From: an uncultured Corynebacterium sp.
Lineage (GTDB): Bacteria; Actinomycetota; Actinomycetes; Mycobacteriales; Mycobacteriaceae
Assembly: GCF_943914615.1 (NCBI RefSeq)
Contig: NZ_CALUCS010000020.1
Coordinates: 1-32,746 of the forward strand
Length of the DNA: 32,746 nucleotides
Direction of reading: 5' to 3'
Under the pieces are notes generated by a model. That model did no database searches, was not told the DNA's origin, and saw only the letters and a program-made list of their open reading frames with translations. The position numbers and the translations under genes are program-made. Positions 22,531 to 31,500 of the stretch are shown piece by piece. Position 1 is the stretch's first letter; every line of letters begins with the position of its first letter.

Positions 22531-24162
22531 ATGACTGCTACGAATAATGACGGCACCAATAACGACCCAATCACCACGGCCAAGGACGTCGCCTCCCGCG
22601 GCGTGTGCCCCTACTCCGGGGCCTCGACGAACGTGAACGGTTCCCCGGTCAGCACCGAGGAGCACTCCGCGACCGTGGGTCAGCAGGGTCCGCTGCTGCT
22701 TTCCGACGTGCACCTGGTGGAAAAGCACGCGCACTTCAACCGCGAGCGCATCCCGGAGCGCAACGTGCACGCTAAGGGCTCCGGCGCCTTCGGTGAGCTG
22801 ACCATCACCGAGGATATCTCCAAGTACACCAAGGCGGACCTGTTCCAGCCGGGGCGCGTGACCCCGATGCTGGCCCGCTTCTCCACCGTCGCGGGCGAGC
22901 AGGGCTTCCCCGATGCGGTGCGCGACGTGCGCGGATTCTCGCTGAAGTTCTACACCCAACAGGGCAACTACGACATCGTGGGCAACAACACCCCGGTGTT
23001 CTTCCTGCGCGATGGCATTAAGTTCCCGGATTTCATCCGTTCCCAGAAGCGCCTGGCGGATTCCGGCCTGCGCTCTGCGGACATGCAGTGGGATTTCTGG
23101 ACCCGCTCCCCGGAGACCGCGCACCAGGTGACCTACCTGATGGGCGACCGCGGCATCCCGTCGGATTTCCGCCACATGGACGGCTTCGGCTCCCACACCT
23201 ATCAGTGGATCAACGCCGCCGGCGAGCGCTTCTGGGTGAAGTACCACTTCAAGACCCGCCAGGGCTGGGACTTCTACACCGACGACGAGGCCGCCAAGGT
23301 CATTGCTTCTGGAAACTTTGATTCCTCCCGCCAGGATCTTTATGACGCCATCGAACGCGGCGACTATCCGACGTGGGATGTGAAGGTGCAGATCATGCCC
23401 GTCGCCGAGGCGGAGGATTACCGCTGGAACCCGTTTGACCTGACGAAGACCTGGTCGCAGAAGGATTACCCGCTGATTCCGGTCGGCCACTTCACGCTGA
23501 ACGACAACCCGCAGAACTTCTTCGCTCAGATCGAACAGGCCGCCTTCGCACCGTCGAACCTGGTGCCAGGCATTGGGCTGTCTCCGGACAAGATGCTGTT
23601 GGCTCGTGCCTTCGCCTACGCCGATACGCAGCGTTACCGCCTGGGAGTGAACTTCCACCAGCTGCCTTCCAACCGTTCCGTCGTGGCAGAGAAAAATTAC
23701 TACACCGCCAAGGATGGCGCGGGTAACCAGGAGTTTCCGCCGGCCGGCACTCCGGTGTACTCCCCGAATCGTTTCGAGCGCGGCGAGGGCACAAACGACG
23801 TCAACGACGGTTCCGGTGCTGTCGAGCAGGGCGTGGCGGCAGGTGAATCCCAGTACGGCTTCGGTCGCGGCCAGGAATCCGCAGTGACTGCAGCGGAGGA
23901 GCTGGGCCTGTTCGACGACCTGCATGGCACCGACCTGACCCGCGGGGCTTACGTCCGCCACCCGGAGGACGACGACTTCATCCAGGCGGGCCAGCTGGTG
24001 CGCGAGGTTCTGGATGACGCCGCCCGGGAGCGCCTGGCAAACAACATCGCAGGCGCGATGGACGGTGTGTCTGACCAGGTGGCTGAGCAGTGCTGGACCT
24101 ACTGGGGCAAGGTCGACGAGAACCTGCGCGACCGGGTGAAGGAAATCTTCACCGGCAAGTAA
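22531..24162 (+). CDS. katA: Haem catalase, monofunctional
   Basis: KatA dismutates hydrogen peroxide using haem. The 543-residue protein has the catalytic histidine H80 (RNVHAKGSGAFG), asparagine N153 (VGNNTPVFF) and the proximal haem tyrosine Y363 (RAFAYADTQRYRLG). FSTVAGEQGFPD and the C-terminal helical segment complete the clade-typical small-subunit catalase. The N-terminal 45 residues carry CPYSGAST, a variable region. A perfect GGAGGT (22521-22526) lies 4 nt before the ATG; in-frame sequence further upstream overlaps sigC and is not coding. It is divergent from sigC over 81 bp. No OxyR or other regulator is adjacent. Confidence 0.97.
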   Translation: MTATNNDGTNNDPITTAKDVASRGVCPYSGASTNVNGSPVSTEEHSATVGQQGPLLLSDVHLVEKHAHFNRERIPERNVHAKGSGAFGELTITEDISKYTKADLFQPGRVTPMLARFSTVAGEQGFPDAVRDVRGFSLKFYTQQGNYDIVGNNTPVFFLRDGIKFPDFIRSQKRLADSGLRSADMQWDFWTRSPETAHQVTYLMGDRGIPSDFRHMDGFGSHTYQWINAAGERFWVKYHFKTRQGWDFYTDDEAAKVIASGNFDSSRQDLYDAIERGDYPTWDVKVQIMPVAEAEDYRWNPFDLTKTWSQKDYPLIPVGHFTLNDNPQNFFAQIEQAAFAPSNLVPGIGLSPDKMLLARAFAYADTQRYRLGVNFHQLPSNRSVVAEKNYYTAKDGAGNQEFPPAGTPVYSPNRFERGEGTNDVNDGSGAVEQGVAAGESQYGFGRGQESAVTAAEELGLFDDLHGTDLTRGAYVRHPEDDDFIQAGQLVREVLDDAARERLANNIAGAMDGVSDQVAEQCWTYWGKVDENLRDRVKEIFTGK

Positions 24163-24276
24163 ACCCCGCTGGTCGCAGCGCGGCGCTCGCCGGTTCACGT
24201 AGGCTGGGCGCCGCAACGAATCAAACAGCAACTAACGACGACCAACGACAGTTTTGGCGAAAGGATTGGTTCACTC

Positions 24277-24702
24277 ATGAGCGAGGCACTGTACACAGCA
24301 AAGGCACTTTCCACCGGCGGCGGCCGCGATGGCCACGTTGCTACCGACGACCGCCAGATCGACCTGGACGTTCGCCCACCGAAGGCACTGGGTGGCTCCG
24401 GCGAGGGCACGAACCCGGAGCAGCTGGTCTCCGCAGGTTGGGCCGCCTGCTTCAACGGCGCCCTGCAGAAGACCATCAAGGAGGCTGGCGTGGACATGAG
24501 CCAGTCCCCGGAGGTCGCCGTCGAGACCACCCTGAACAAGGTTCCGGAGGGCTTCCGCCTGTCCGCGAAGATCACCGCCACCGTCTTCGGCGTGGATCAG
24601 GCCAAGGCCGACGAGCTGGTCGCAGACGCCCACGCATTCTGCCCCTATTCCAAGGCAATGCGCGGCGAGATCGACGTTGAGGCCGTCGCCGTCGTCGGCT
24701 AG
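24277..24702 (+). CDS. ohr: Organic hydroperoxide resistance protein, Ohr/OsmC family
   Basis: This 141-residue thiol peroxidase reduces organic hydroperoxides. The two active cysteines are C58 (GWAACFNGAL) and C122 (AHAFCPYSKAMRG), and the conserved arginine R17 lies in TGGGRDGHV. Length and motif spacing are those of Ohr rather than OsmC. AAAGGA precedes the ATG. It lies 114 bp after katA, so both peroxide classes are covered locally. No OhrR repressor gene is visible nearby. A strong terminator follows. Confidence 0.94.
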   Translation: MSEALYTAKALSTGGGRDGHVATDDRQIDLDVRPPKALGGSGEGTNPEQLVSAGWAACFNGALQKTIKEAGVDMSQSPEVAVETTLNKVPEGFRLSAKITATVFGVDQAKADELVADAHAFCPYSKAMRGEIDVEAVAVVG

Positions 24703-24720
24703 TTCCGCTGCTAAAGCAGA

Positions 24721-24761
24721 AACGAGTCCGCCCCCACCAAGGAAGTGGGGGCGGACTCGTT
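24721..24761. terminator. Strong, probably bidirectional terminator between ohr and mrpG
   Basis: A perfect 17-bp stem runs from AACGAGTCCGCCCCCAC (24721-24737) to its complement at 24745-24761 with a 7-nt loop, followed on the plus strand by TTTTC. It ends ohr transcription and probably also the convergent mrp operon. Confidence 0.9.
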
Positions 24762-24802
24762 TTCTATTGGCGCTACTGGTCTTGAAGTTGCGCCCGCAGG
24801 CG

Positions 24803-25204
24803 CTACTTGGGCTCCTTCGCCCGCTGACCACCGGACAGCGGCACGGTGTGGTCCCAGTGCGTCGCATGCAATGCGCGGCCCATCACGTATGAACCGACGG
24901 CGCCGATCACCAGCAGCGCAGTGATGGCGACGATCGCGCGGATCAACTCGCCCAGCACAAACCCTTCCGTCGACCAGGAGTAAACCAGGTTGGCGCTGAT
25001 CAGCAGGGGAAGCCCCACGCCGACAGCTGGACCGACCATGTTGACCTGACTGAGGGCGTCCGGAGCAAGGTACATCGCGCGGGCAGAAACAAAGATGAAG
25101 ATCGCCCCGAGAATGGCGAGCACACCCGCGGTAATCGCGCCGAGCCAACCCGGCTCACTGAACTCGACCATTTCGCCGGCGGCGGCGAGGATTGTTGTGG
25201 ACAT
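24803..25204 (-). CDS. mrpG: Mrp antiporter subunit G
   Basis: This is the last gene of the Mrp operon, a small membrane subunit (133 residues) of the multi-subunit Na+(K+)/H+ antiporter. Three hydrophobic segments are visible (about 16-38, 52-74 and 84-106), with SARAMYLAPDALSQVNMVGPAVGVGLPLL matching the PhaG/MnhG pattern. Its ATG directly follows the mrpF stop (TAA|ATG), which suggests coupled translation. The extended hydrophilic tail ends in KEPK. Confidence 0.88.
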   Translation of the reverse strand: MSTTILAAAGEMVEFSEPGWLGAITAGVLAILGAIFIFVSARAMYLAPDALSQVNMVGPAVGVGLPLLISANLVYSWSTEGFVLGELIRAIVAITALLVIGAVGSYVMGRALHATHWDHTVPLSGGQRAKEPK

Positions 25205-25483
25205 TTAGCGCCTCCCTCGAGAAATGATGCGGGCATAAGCGATCGTCGACAGCGCGCCGAACAGGCCGGCGAACAGTGCGACCTCATAGGTGATCGCCGT
25301 GCGGTGGAAGATCGAATAACACAAAAACAGGCCTGCCATCGCCATAAACACCATGTCGGAAAGGACGGCGCGGCGGGCGTCATTATGCGTAGAAACAGCG
25401 CGCCAAAGCACCGTAAACAGCGCGACAACAACAATGGCGGCGGCGATGCCCACCAGGATATTTAGTAGGTCCCTGGGCTCCAT
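25205..25483 (-). CDS. mrpF: Mrp antiporter subunit F
   Basis: A 92-residue subunit with three membrane segments. STHNDARRAVLSDMVFMAMAGLFL holds the conserved charged loop and aspartate of MrpF/MnhF. It begins directly after the mrpE stop codon and ends against mrpG, with no spacing, in the tightly packed operon. Confidence 0.88.
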   Translation of the reverse strand: MEPRDLLNILVGIAAAIVVVALFTVLWRAVSTHNDARRAVLSDMVFMAMAGLFLCYSIFHRTAITYEVALFAGLFGALSTIAYARIISRGRR

Positions 25484-26341
25484 CTACTTGCCTTCCTTCG
25501 GGTTGTTCTTCGGGTACAGCGGGTCGTACAAGGTCTCTCCCGGTTTGGTGCGGCCTTCCTGGTCGGGTTTGGACGCCCCCAGGTTGTCCCCGCGGAAAGT
25601 ATCAATATCGGGGGTTGCATTGGAGATCCGGGCCTTGGCACGCTCGGCGTTTCGGCGGGCGATCTCGTAGCGCTCCTTGCGATCCATGTCGCGCACGTCG
25701 GAGGGGTTCTTTTCCTCCTCGTCGGACTGGAGGATCGCGGCGACGAACGCGGCGGCGTGCGGGGTGGAATCCACCTTCTCCACGTCGAAGACCGTCTCGT
25801 CGGATGCACGGCCGCCGCGCGAACCGCGGAAGCCACGTGGGCCTGGGCGGCCCTTCTCCACCAGGTACTGCACGTCGAAGTGCAGCGGCTTATCCTTCAC
25901 CGACGGGGCGAGGTGCTCCTCCATGTCCGCCAGGCTGGCCAGCAGTTCTTCCGGGTCCGCGCCGTACATGGCGTGTACCGCGAGGAAGCGCTGGACGTGG
26001 TCCAGGCCGTGGGTGTTGAACTCCGAGCGGGCCACGGCGAAGGCATCCTTAGAGCTGCGCTCGCCGGCGGCTGCATCGTAGTCGACCTCCTTCGGGCCGG
26101 TTACGCCCAGGGAGAGCGTGCCGGGGGTCATGGTGATCGAGGCGATGAGGGCCGCGATGTCCCGCTCGCTGGTCACGCGCAGCGGGTAGTAGATCACTAC
26201 CGGCGCGATATTGCGGCCGGTGCCGAGGGTATCTGTCGCCATGACGACCGATTCCTTGATGATCTGCCCGGTGAGCCACACGGCGTACTTCAGCGCGTGG
26301 CCGGTGGACCTTATTGCTTGGACAATGCTGAACTTTGCCAT
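25484..26341 (-). CDS. mrpE: Mrp antiporter subunit E with long C-terminal tail
   Basis: MrpE is an auxiliary membrane subunit needed for full antiporter function. Residues up to about 100 match the family (VWLTGQIIKESVVMATDTL, RVTSERDIAALIASITMTPGTLSLGV). At 285 residues the protein is much longer than the usual 160. The extra C-terminal part is hydrophilic and charged, with a GPRGFRGSRGG stretch and a Lys/Arg/Glu-rich region. No known domain is recognised in the tail. It starts 3 nt after mrpD. Confidence 0.88.
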   Translation of the reverse strand: MAKFSIVQAIRSTGHALKYAVWLTGQIIKESVVMATDTLGTGRNIAPVVIYYPLRVTSERDIAALIASITMTPGTLSLGVTGPKEVDYDAAAGERSSKDAFAVARSEFNTHGLDHVQRFLAVHAMYGADPEELLASLADMEEHLAPSVKDKPLHFDVQYLVEKGRPGPRGFRGSRGGRASDETVFDVEKVDSTPHAAAFVAAILQSDEEEKNPSDVRDMDRKERYEIARRNAERAKARISNATPDIDTFRGDNLGASKPDQEGRTKPGETLYDPLYPKNNPKEGK

Positions 26342-26344
26342 GGC

Positions 26345-28027
26345 TTAGCGCTCCTCCCCGTTCTGAGCCTGCTGTTCCTTGCTTTCGCGTTTGGAATGCT
26401 CCCTGTGGGCGTCATTGTTCGTAGTACTACGCGCACCGGCAGGAACATTATCCAATCCGCTCGGGCCGGGCGGCAGGACCGCACCGACGGCGTCATCCGG
26501 ATCGCCGAGGACTGCCTCGACATAAGCGGTCGTGTCGGTCAGGTTATCGGCGGCTTTGTTGACTTGCTGGAAGATCGGCCCGGCGCCGATGAACATGCCT
26601 ACGGAGATCAGCATCATGACTGCGGACGGCCATACGTAACGGCGCGGTACGCGCAGCTCCGGGTCGGCCTCGTTGGCATTCATCTGGCGCCCCCAGAACA
26701 CCTCGCGCCATACGTAGATCATGGAGACCAAGGCACCGATGGAGGAGACAATGATTGCGCCGATGGCCAGCCAGGTCTTCCACGTGCCGTCCTGAGCCAC
26801 ACCGAAGACCAGCGCCAGCTTGCCCCACAGTCCGGAGAACGGCGGCAGGCCGACGATAGCCAGCGCACCCGCCGCGAAGACTACGGCGACGAAGCGGTCG
26901 CGGCGCATCAGGCCGGAGAGCTTGCGCACACGGCCCGAACCGTAGGTCTCCTCGATCGCGCCGGAGGCCATGATGAGGGATCCGGCGACGATCATGTGGT
27001 GCAGCATGTAGAACAGTGCTGCGCTGAGCATGAGACGGGCGTCGTCGCTGAGGAAAGCCAGTCCAATCAGCATGAATGGGATGCCGTTGACCATCTGGTA
27101 GGCGATCACGCTGCGCATCGTGGTTTCTCCCAGGCCGGCGAAACCACCGATCAGCATGCCCAGCACCACGATCACCAGGATTACCCAGGACCAGGTGGGG
27201 TCGCCTTCGAAGATGGTCAGGTACACGCGGAAAATCGCATAGATGCCGACCTTGGTGTGCAGGCCGGAGAACAGCGCCATCACGGCCGGGGAGGTAGACG
27301 GGTAGGCACGCGGCAGCCAGGTGTGAACGGGTGCCGCGCCCGCCTTCACCGCCAGCGCCAGCAGAACCACGCCCAGCGGGATCACCAGCTGCCACTGGTT
27401 GCCGTAGACCCCCTCGGCAAACTCAGTGCCGCGGGGTCCAGCCGCGCCCGCCAAAGCTGCGAGGTTGGTGGTGCCCACCACGCTGTAGATCAGTACCACG
27501 CCGCTCAGCAGCACCAGGGAGGTCACCAGGTTCACGATGATGAACATCCTGCCCGCCGCCAGGCGAGCCCACGTGCCGGTCATCGCCAGCAGGCCGAAGG
27601 AGGGCATCAGCATGACTTCGATGAACACGAACAGGTTGAACAAGTCCGCGGTCAGCAGCGCACCCCATACGCCGCCGATCAGCATGAGCGTGAGGGCGGG
27701 GTAGAAGCGGGTGCGCGTCTCCCCGACAACGTCGGCAAACCAGTTGGCGATCAGGGCGACGACGGAGGTCGTCAGGATCATAATGCCCGCCAGGTTGTCG
27801 GCGACCAGCGGGATGGAAATGCCGCCGACGAACCCACCGACGTTATCGACCAGCACCGTATTCGGCTCGTTGACCTTCACCAGCACCCAGACGCCGCCGA
27901 CGATGCCGAATGCCGGCACCAGCAGGCCCAGCGCGCGGCGGAGGCTCATCCACGGAGCCATCGCGGCAACGGCCGCAGCCAGCAGCGGGACGGCGATAAA
28001 CAAGCTGAGGAGGGAACCTTCGGTCAT
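26345..28027 (-). CDS. mrpD: Mrp antiporter subunit D
   Basis: A 560-residue membrane subunit homologous to the proton-pumping NuoL/M/N proteins of complex I. About fourteen membrane segments are visible. Family blocks include WFADVVGETRTRFYPALTLML, AGAAPVHTWLPRAYPSTSPAV with the conserved lysine upstream (VKAG), and ALFSGLHTKVGIYAIFRVY. The last 60 residues are polar and non-conserved. Its ATG overlaps the mrpC stop (TAATG). Confidence 0.93.
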   Translation of the reverse strand: MTEGSLLSLFIAVPLLAAAVAAMAPWMSLRRALGLLVPAFGIVGGVWVLVKVNEPNTVLVDNVGGFVGGISIPLVADNLAGIMILTTSVVALIANWFADVVGETRTRFYPALTLMLIGGVWGALLTADLFNLFVFIEVMLMPSFGLLAMTGTWARLAAGRMFIIVNLVTSLVLLSGVVLIYSVVGTTNLAALAGAAGPRGTEFAEGVYGNQWQLVIPLGVVLLALAVKAGAAPVHTWLPRAYPSTSPAVMALFSGLHTKVGIYAIFRVYLTIFEGDPTWSWVILVIVVLGMLIGGFAGLGETTMRSVIAYQMVNGIPFMLIGLAFLSDDARLMLSAALFYMLHHMIVAGSLIMASGAIEETYGSGRVRKLSGLMRRDRFVAVVFAAGALAIVGLPPFSGLWGKLALVFGVAQDGTWKTWLAIGAIIVSSIGALVSMIYVWREVFWGRQMNANEADPELRVPRRYVWPSAVMMLISVGMFIGAGPIFQQVNKAADNLTDTTAYVEAVLGDPDDAVGAVLPPGPSGLDNVPAGARSTTNNDAHREHSKRESKEQQAQNGEER

Positions 28028-28599
28028 TACTTCTGCGCTCCCTTCTGATCGTTAGCACGCGCCTTGTCGCTGGTGCTGGCTGCGCCGGCAGGCTTCGCCG
28101 CATCGGCTGGCTGTGCGGCGGCTTCGCCCGGGCCGTCCTCGTCGGCGGTGGAGTGGACTTCCGTGTAGTCGTTGGCACCGAGCTTCTTATCCTCGTGCTC
28201 CTTGACCACTCCGCCGTGGGCCTTGGCTTCCTCGTAGTTCTTCCAGCCCATCGTCTGCAGGGTGCGCAGGCGGCGGGAGGCGGTCTCCACGTCGTCGCTG
28301 CCGAACGTGTCGTCGTCGCGGCCGAGCGCGGCCATGGCCAGCATCACGGCGGTGGAGGCCATGGAGATCACGATTGCTGTCAGCACGAAAGCCTGGGGTA
28401 GCGGGTCGGCTGCCTGCTCGGGGGTCGCGCGATCCATCAGCGGATCCATGCGCCACGCGCCGATGCCCGCAGCGAGGATCAGGAGGTTAACCGCGTGGCT
28501 CATCAGCGTGATGCCCATGATGATGCGCAGCATTCCGCGCTGCATCACCAGGTACACGCCGCCGCCCATCAGGATGGCGATGATAGCTGCGATGATCAC
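28027..28599 (-). CDS. mrpC: Mrp antiporter subunit C with extended tail
   Basis: MrpC resembles NuoK. Three membrane segments lie in residues 1-100 (IAAIIAILMGGGVYLVMQRGM, IMGITLMSHAVNLLILAAG and FVLTAIVISMASTAVMLAM). The remaining 85 or so residues form a charged, Ala-rich tail not needed for the NuoK-like core. It starts at GTG in a 4-nt GTGA overlap with the mrpA stop, with GGGAGAG as ribosome site. Confidence 0.9.
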   Translation of the reverse strand: MIIAAIIAILMGGGVYLVMQRGMLRIIMGITLMSHAVNLLILAAGIGAWRMDPLMDRATPEQAADPLPQAFVLTAIVISMASTAVMLAMAALGRDDDTFGSDDVETASRRLRTLQTMGWKNYEEAKAHGGVVKEHEDKKLGANDYTEVHSTADEDGPGEAAAQPADAAKPAGAASTSDKARANDQKGAQK

Positions 28600-31500
28600 T
28601 GGTTCTCTCCCTTCTTCTCGTTCTGTTCCTTCTTTGTGACGCCATCAGGCTCCGCAGTCTTAGCCTCAGAACCGTCCTTGACGTCCTTTACCGGCGCGCG
28701 GGCCGCTTCGCGTTCAGCCCGGTGGGCCTCTTCTTCCGCCTTCGCGGCAGCGGAGACTTGGGAGGGGTTGAGCGGGATGTGGCTGCCGCCGACAGTCACA
28801 GCCACAGGGGAGGGCTTCTTGGCGGGATCCGCCTTGCCCTCGATGGGCGTTGGGCGCTTGCCCTTGGAGTTCAAGCCCATCTTCTGAGTGGCAGTCTGGG
28901 CGCGGAACTTGGATTTCAGCGTTGCCGGGTCGGTACCCGGGCGCTCACGGCCACCCATCTGGTTGATGACAATGACCACCAGGCCAAGCACTGCCAGGTA
29001 CACGCCACCGTCGAAAATCAGCGAGGTGGTCATGTGCTGCCCAAGGATCTCCCCGTGGATTGGGGCCAGGAAGCCACCGTGTAGGTAGCCGATCAGGCCG
29101 GTGATCAGCGCCATCGCGATGCCCGCGCCAACGAAGCTGTAAGCCACCTGGTCGGTGAACATCTTCTTGGCCCGAGCCTGCGCCAGGTAGTACATAAAGA
29201 TGCCGCAGGCCGCGATCAGGGCGGCGACGAAGCCGCCGCCGGGGGACTGGTGGCCGCGCCAGAACGTGGCGGCGGACAGCAGCGCCAGAATCGGGATCAG
29301 CGGGTACATCGTCATCCGCGAGTTAATGGAGTTCAGGTGCGTGGAGCGCAGGTACTTGGAGTAGAACGGCGCCAGCTCCGGAACCTTGTGCACATCCGGG
29401 AAGCGGGTGGAACCCGGGGCGCGGAACAGCTCCGCGGTGGAACCCGGGCCGTAACCCGGAACCGGGGAACGGGGGATGGACTTGATCAGCGCGGCGATGA
29501 CGATGCCCGCCATGCCCAGCACCGTCAGCTCGCCCAAGGTATCGAAGGCACGGAACTCCACCAGGATGACCGCGACCACGTTGTTGCCGCCGGAGATCTC
29601 CGGGGTGTTCTCCAAGTACCACTGCGCGATCGCGGGCTTCTCGTGACGGCCGATAAGCAGCCACACGCCCAGGAAGGTAATCACACCGACCAGCACCGCC
29701 AGAACTGTGGCGAAGCGGGTACGGTTTGCGCCCTCGCGCAGGTACAGGCGCGGCTGGTGGCGGATCACCAGCATCATGATGACGACCACGCAGAACTCGA
29801 CCAACAACTGGGTGGTGGCCACGTCCGGTGCGCCTAGTGTCAGCATGACCCAGGAAACGCCCACGCCGACCACACCGACCAGCACCACGGAAGCCAGGCG
29901 CGAGCGAGTACCGATCATCACCAGCACACTCAAGCCGATAATCACCAGGCCAACGAGGTCCACGATGCTGTCGATCCCCTCGACACGCGGCGGCAGATCC
30001 GCCAGCCCCTCCAGGCGACCCGGCCCCAACAGGGAGAAGCCCGCCAGCACAATCAGCGAGGCGAAGATCCACACCACGTGCCGGTTGGGGTTTACGGAGT
30101 TCGCCAGGCGGCCAAACGCGCGGCCCAGCTTGGTCGAGCGCTCGATGAATGCGGTGATCATCTCCGCGCCCGTTGCCACCCCGAGACGCTTGCCTTCGAG
30201 CGGCTGGAGCAGAGGGCGTCGATAAATAACAACAACGACGCCCGCGACCAGCACCGCCAGAGAAATCCACAGCGGCACCGTCAGGCCATGCCACAGAGCC
30301 AAGTGCGTGTGCGCGTGGCCCAGGTTCGTAGCATCCACCACCTGGTCAAGCGTCTTATCGAACGCGCCCATGAACGCGACGACCGGCAGGGAAAGCACAC
30401 CCGGCAGCACCGCCGGAATCCACAGGTTCGCCGGGGCCTCCTTGACGTGCGAGACATCCTTAGGGCCGTCGACGAACGCCCCCAGGACGTAACGGGCGGA
30501 GTACACGAAAGTGGCCAGCGCGCCGAGGCCAGCGGCGACCAGCAGGGCGATCACGCCGGCGTTGTTAAACGGCGCCTCCTCAAACGCGGTGAGCATGCCC
30601 TCCTTCGACACAAAGCCGAAGGTCGGGGGAATCGCAGCCATTGACGCCGCCGCGATCACAGCGGACACAAAAGTAAAAGGCATCTGGCGCCACAGCGGGC
30701 CCAGGCGACGAATGTCACGCGATCCGGCCTGGTGATCCACCACGCCGGCGATCATGAATAGCGAAGACTTAAACAGCGCGTGGGCGGCCGTGTGAACCAG
30801 CGCGGCACTGATGGCGAAAGGAGTGCCCACACCAATGGTGGCGACGATCCAGCCCAGCTGGGAGACCGTGGAATAGGCCGTGAGTTTCTTCAGATCCGTC
30901 TTCTGGATGGCAAACACGGCGCCCATGATGGCTGTGGTCATGCCGATGACGATCAGCAGGACGTGCCAGGCCATTACACCTTCGAACAGGCCGGAGAAGC
31001 GCAGCAACAGGTACACGCCAGCCTTGACCACGGCGGCGGCGTGCAGGAAGGCGGAAACCGGGGTGTCCGCGGCCATTGCCTCCGGTAGCCAGAAGTGGAA
31101 GGGGATTTGCGCGGCCTTCGAGAACGCGGCCAGGGCGATAAGAACCGCGACGATGGCCAGGCGCACATCCTGGCCCTCCCAGGCGGGGGAGTGCAGCATG
31201 GCCGAAAGGTTGGTGGTGCCCGTGGTGATCACGCCAATGGCCAGGGCCGCCAGCAGGAACAGGCCACCGATGAAGGTCAGCAAGAGGGTGCGGATAGAAC
31301 CGGCCTCGCCGCCGGACCCCGAGCGGGCGATGAGGAAGAACGAGGCCAGGGAGACCAGCTCCCAGCCGATGAACAGCAGAGCCACGTCGTCGGCCAGGAC
31401 CAGCAGGAGGACCGCCAGCATGAAAGAGGTCATGAGCACGTAGAAGCTCATGATCTTGTCGCCCTTGTGCAGGTAAGCGGCGGAGTAGATGAACACGACG

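Noticed and set aside
23350..23365. TTTATGACGCCATCG in katA as another dispersed motif copy
   Set aside because: It encodes the conserved LYDAIERGDYP segment of catalases and lacks the A-rich tail, so chance is likely.
22459..24231. 590-codon open frame opposite katA
   Set aside because: Full overlap with a catalase that has all its catalytic residues; high-GC codon use produces such shadows.
25757..28048. 763-codon open frame opposite mrpD and mrpE
   Set aside because: The sequence is a His/Gln/Asp-rich antisense shadow of membrane-protein codons.
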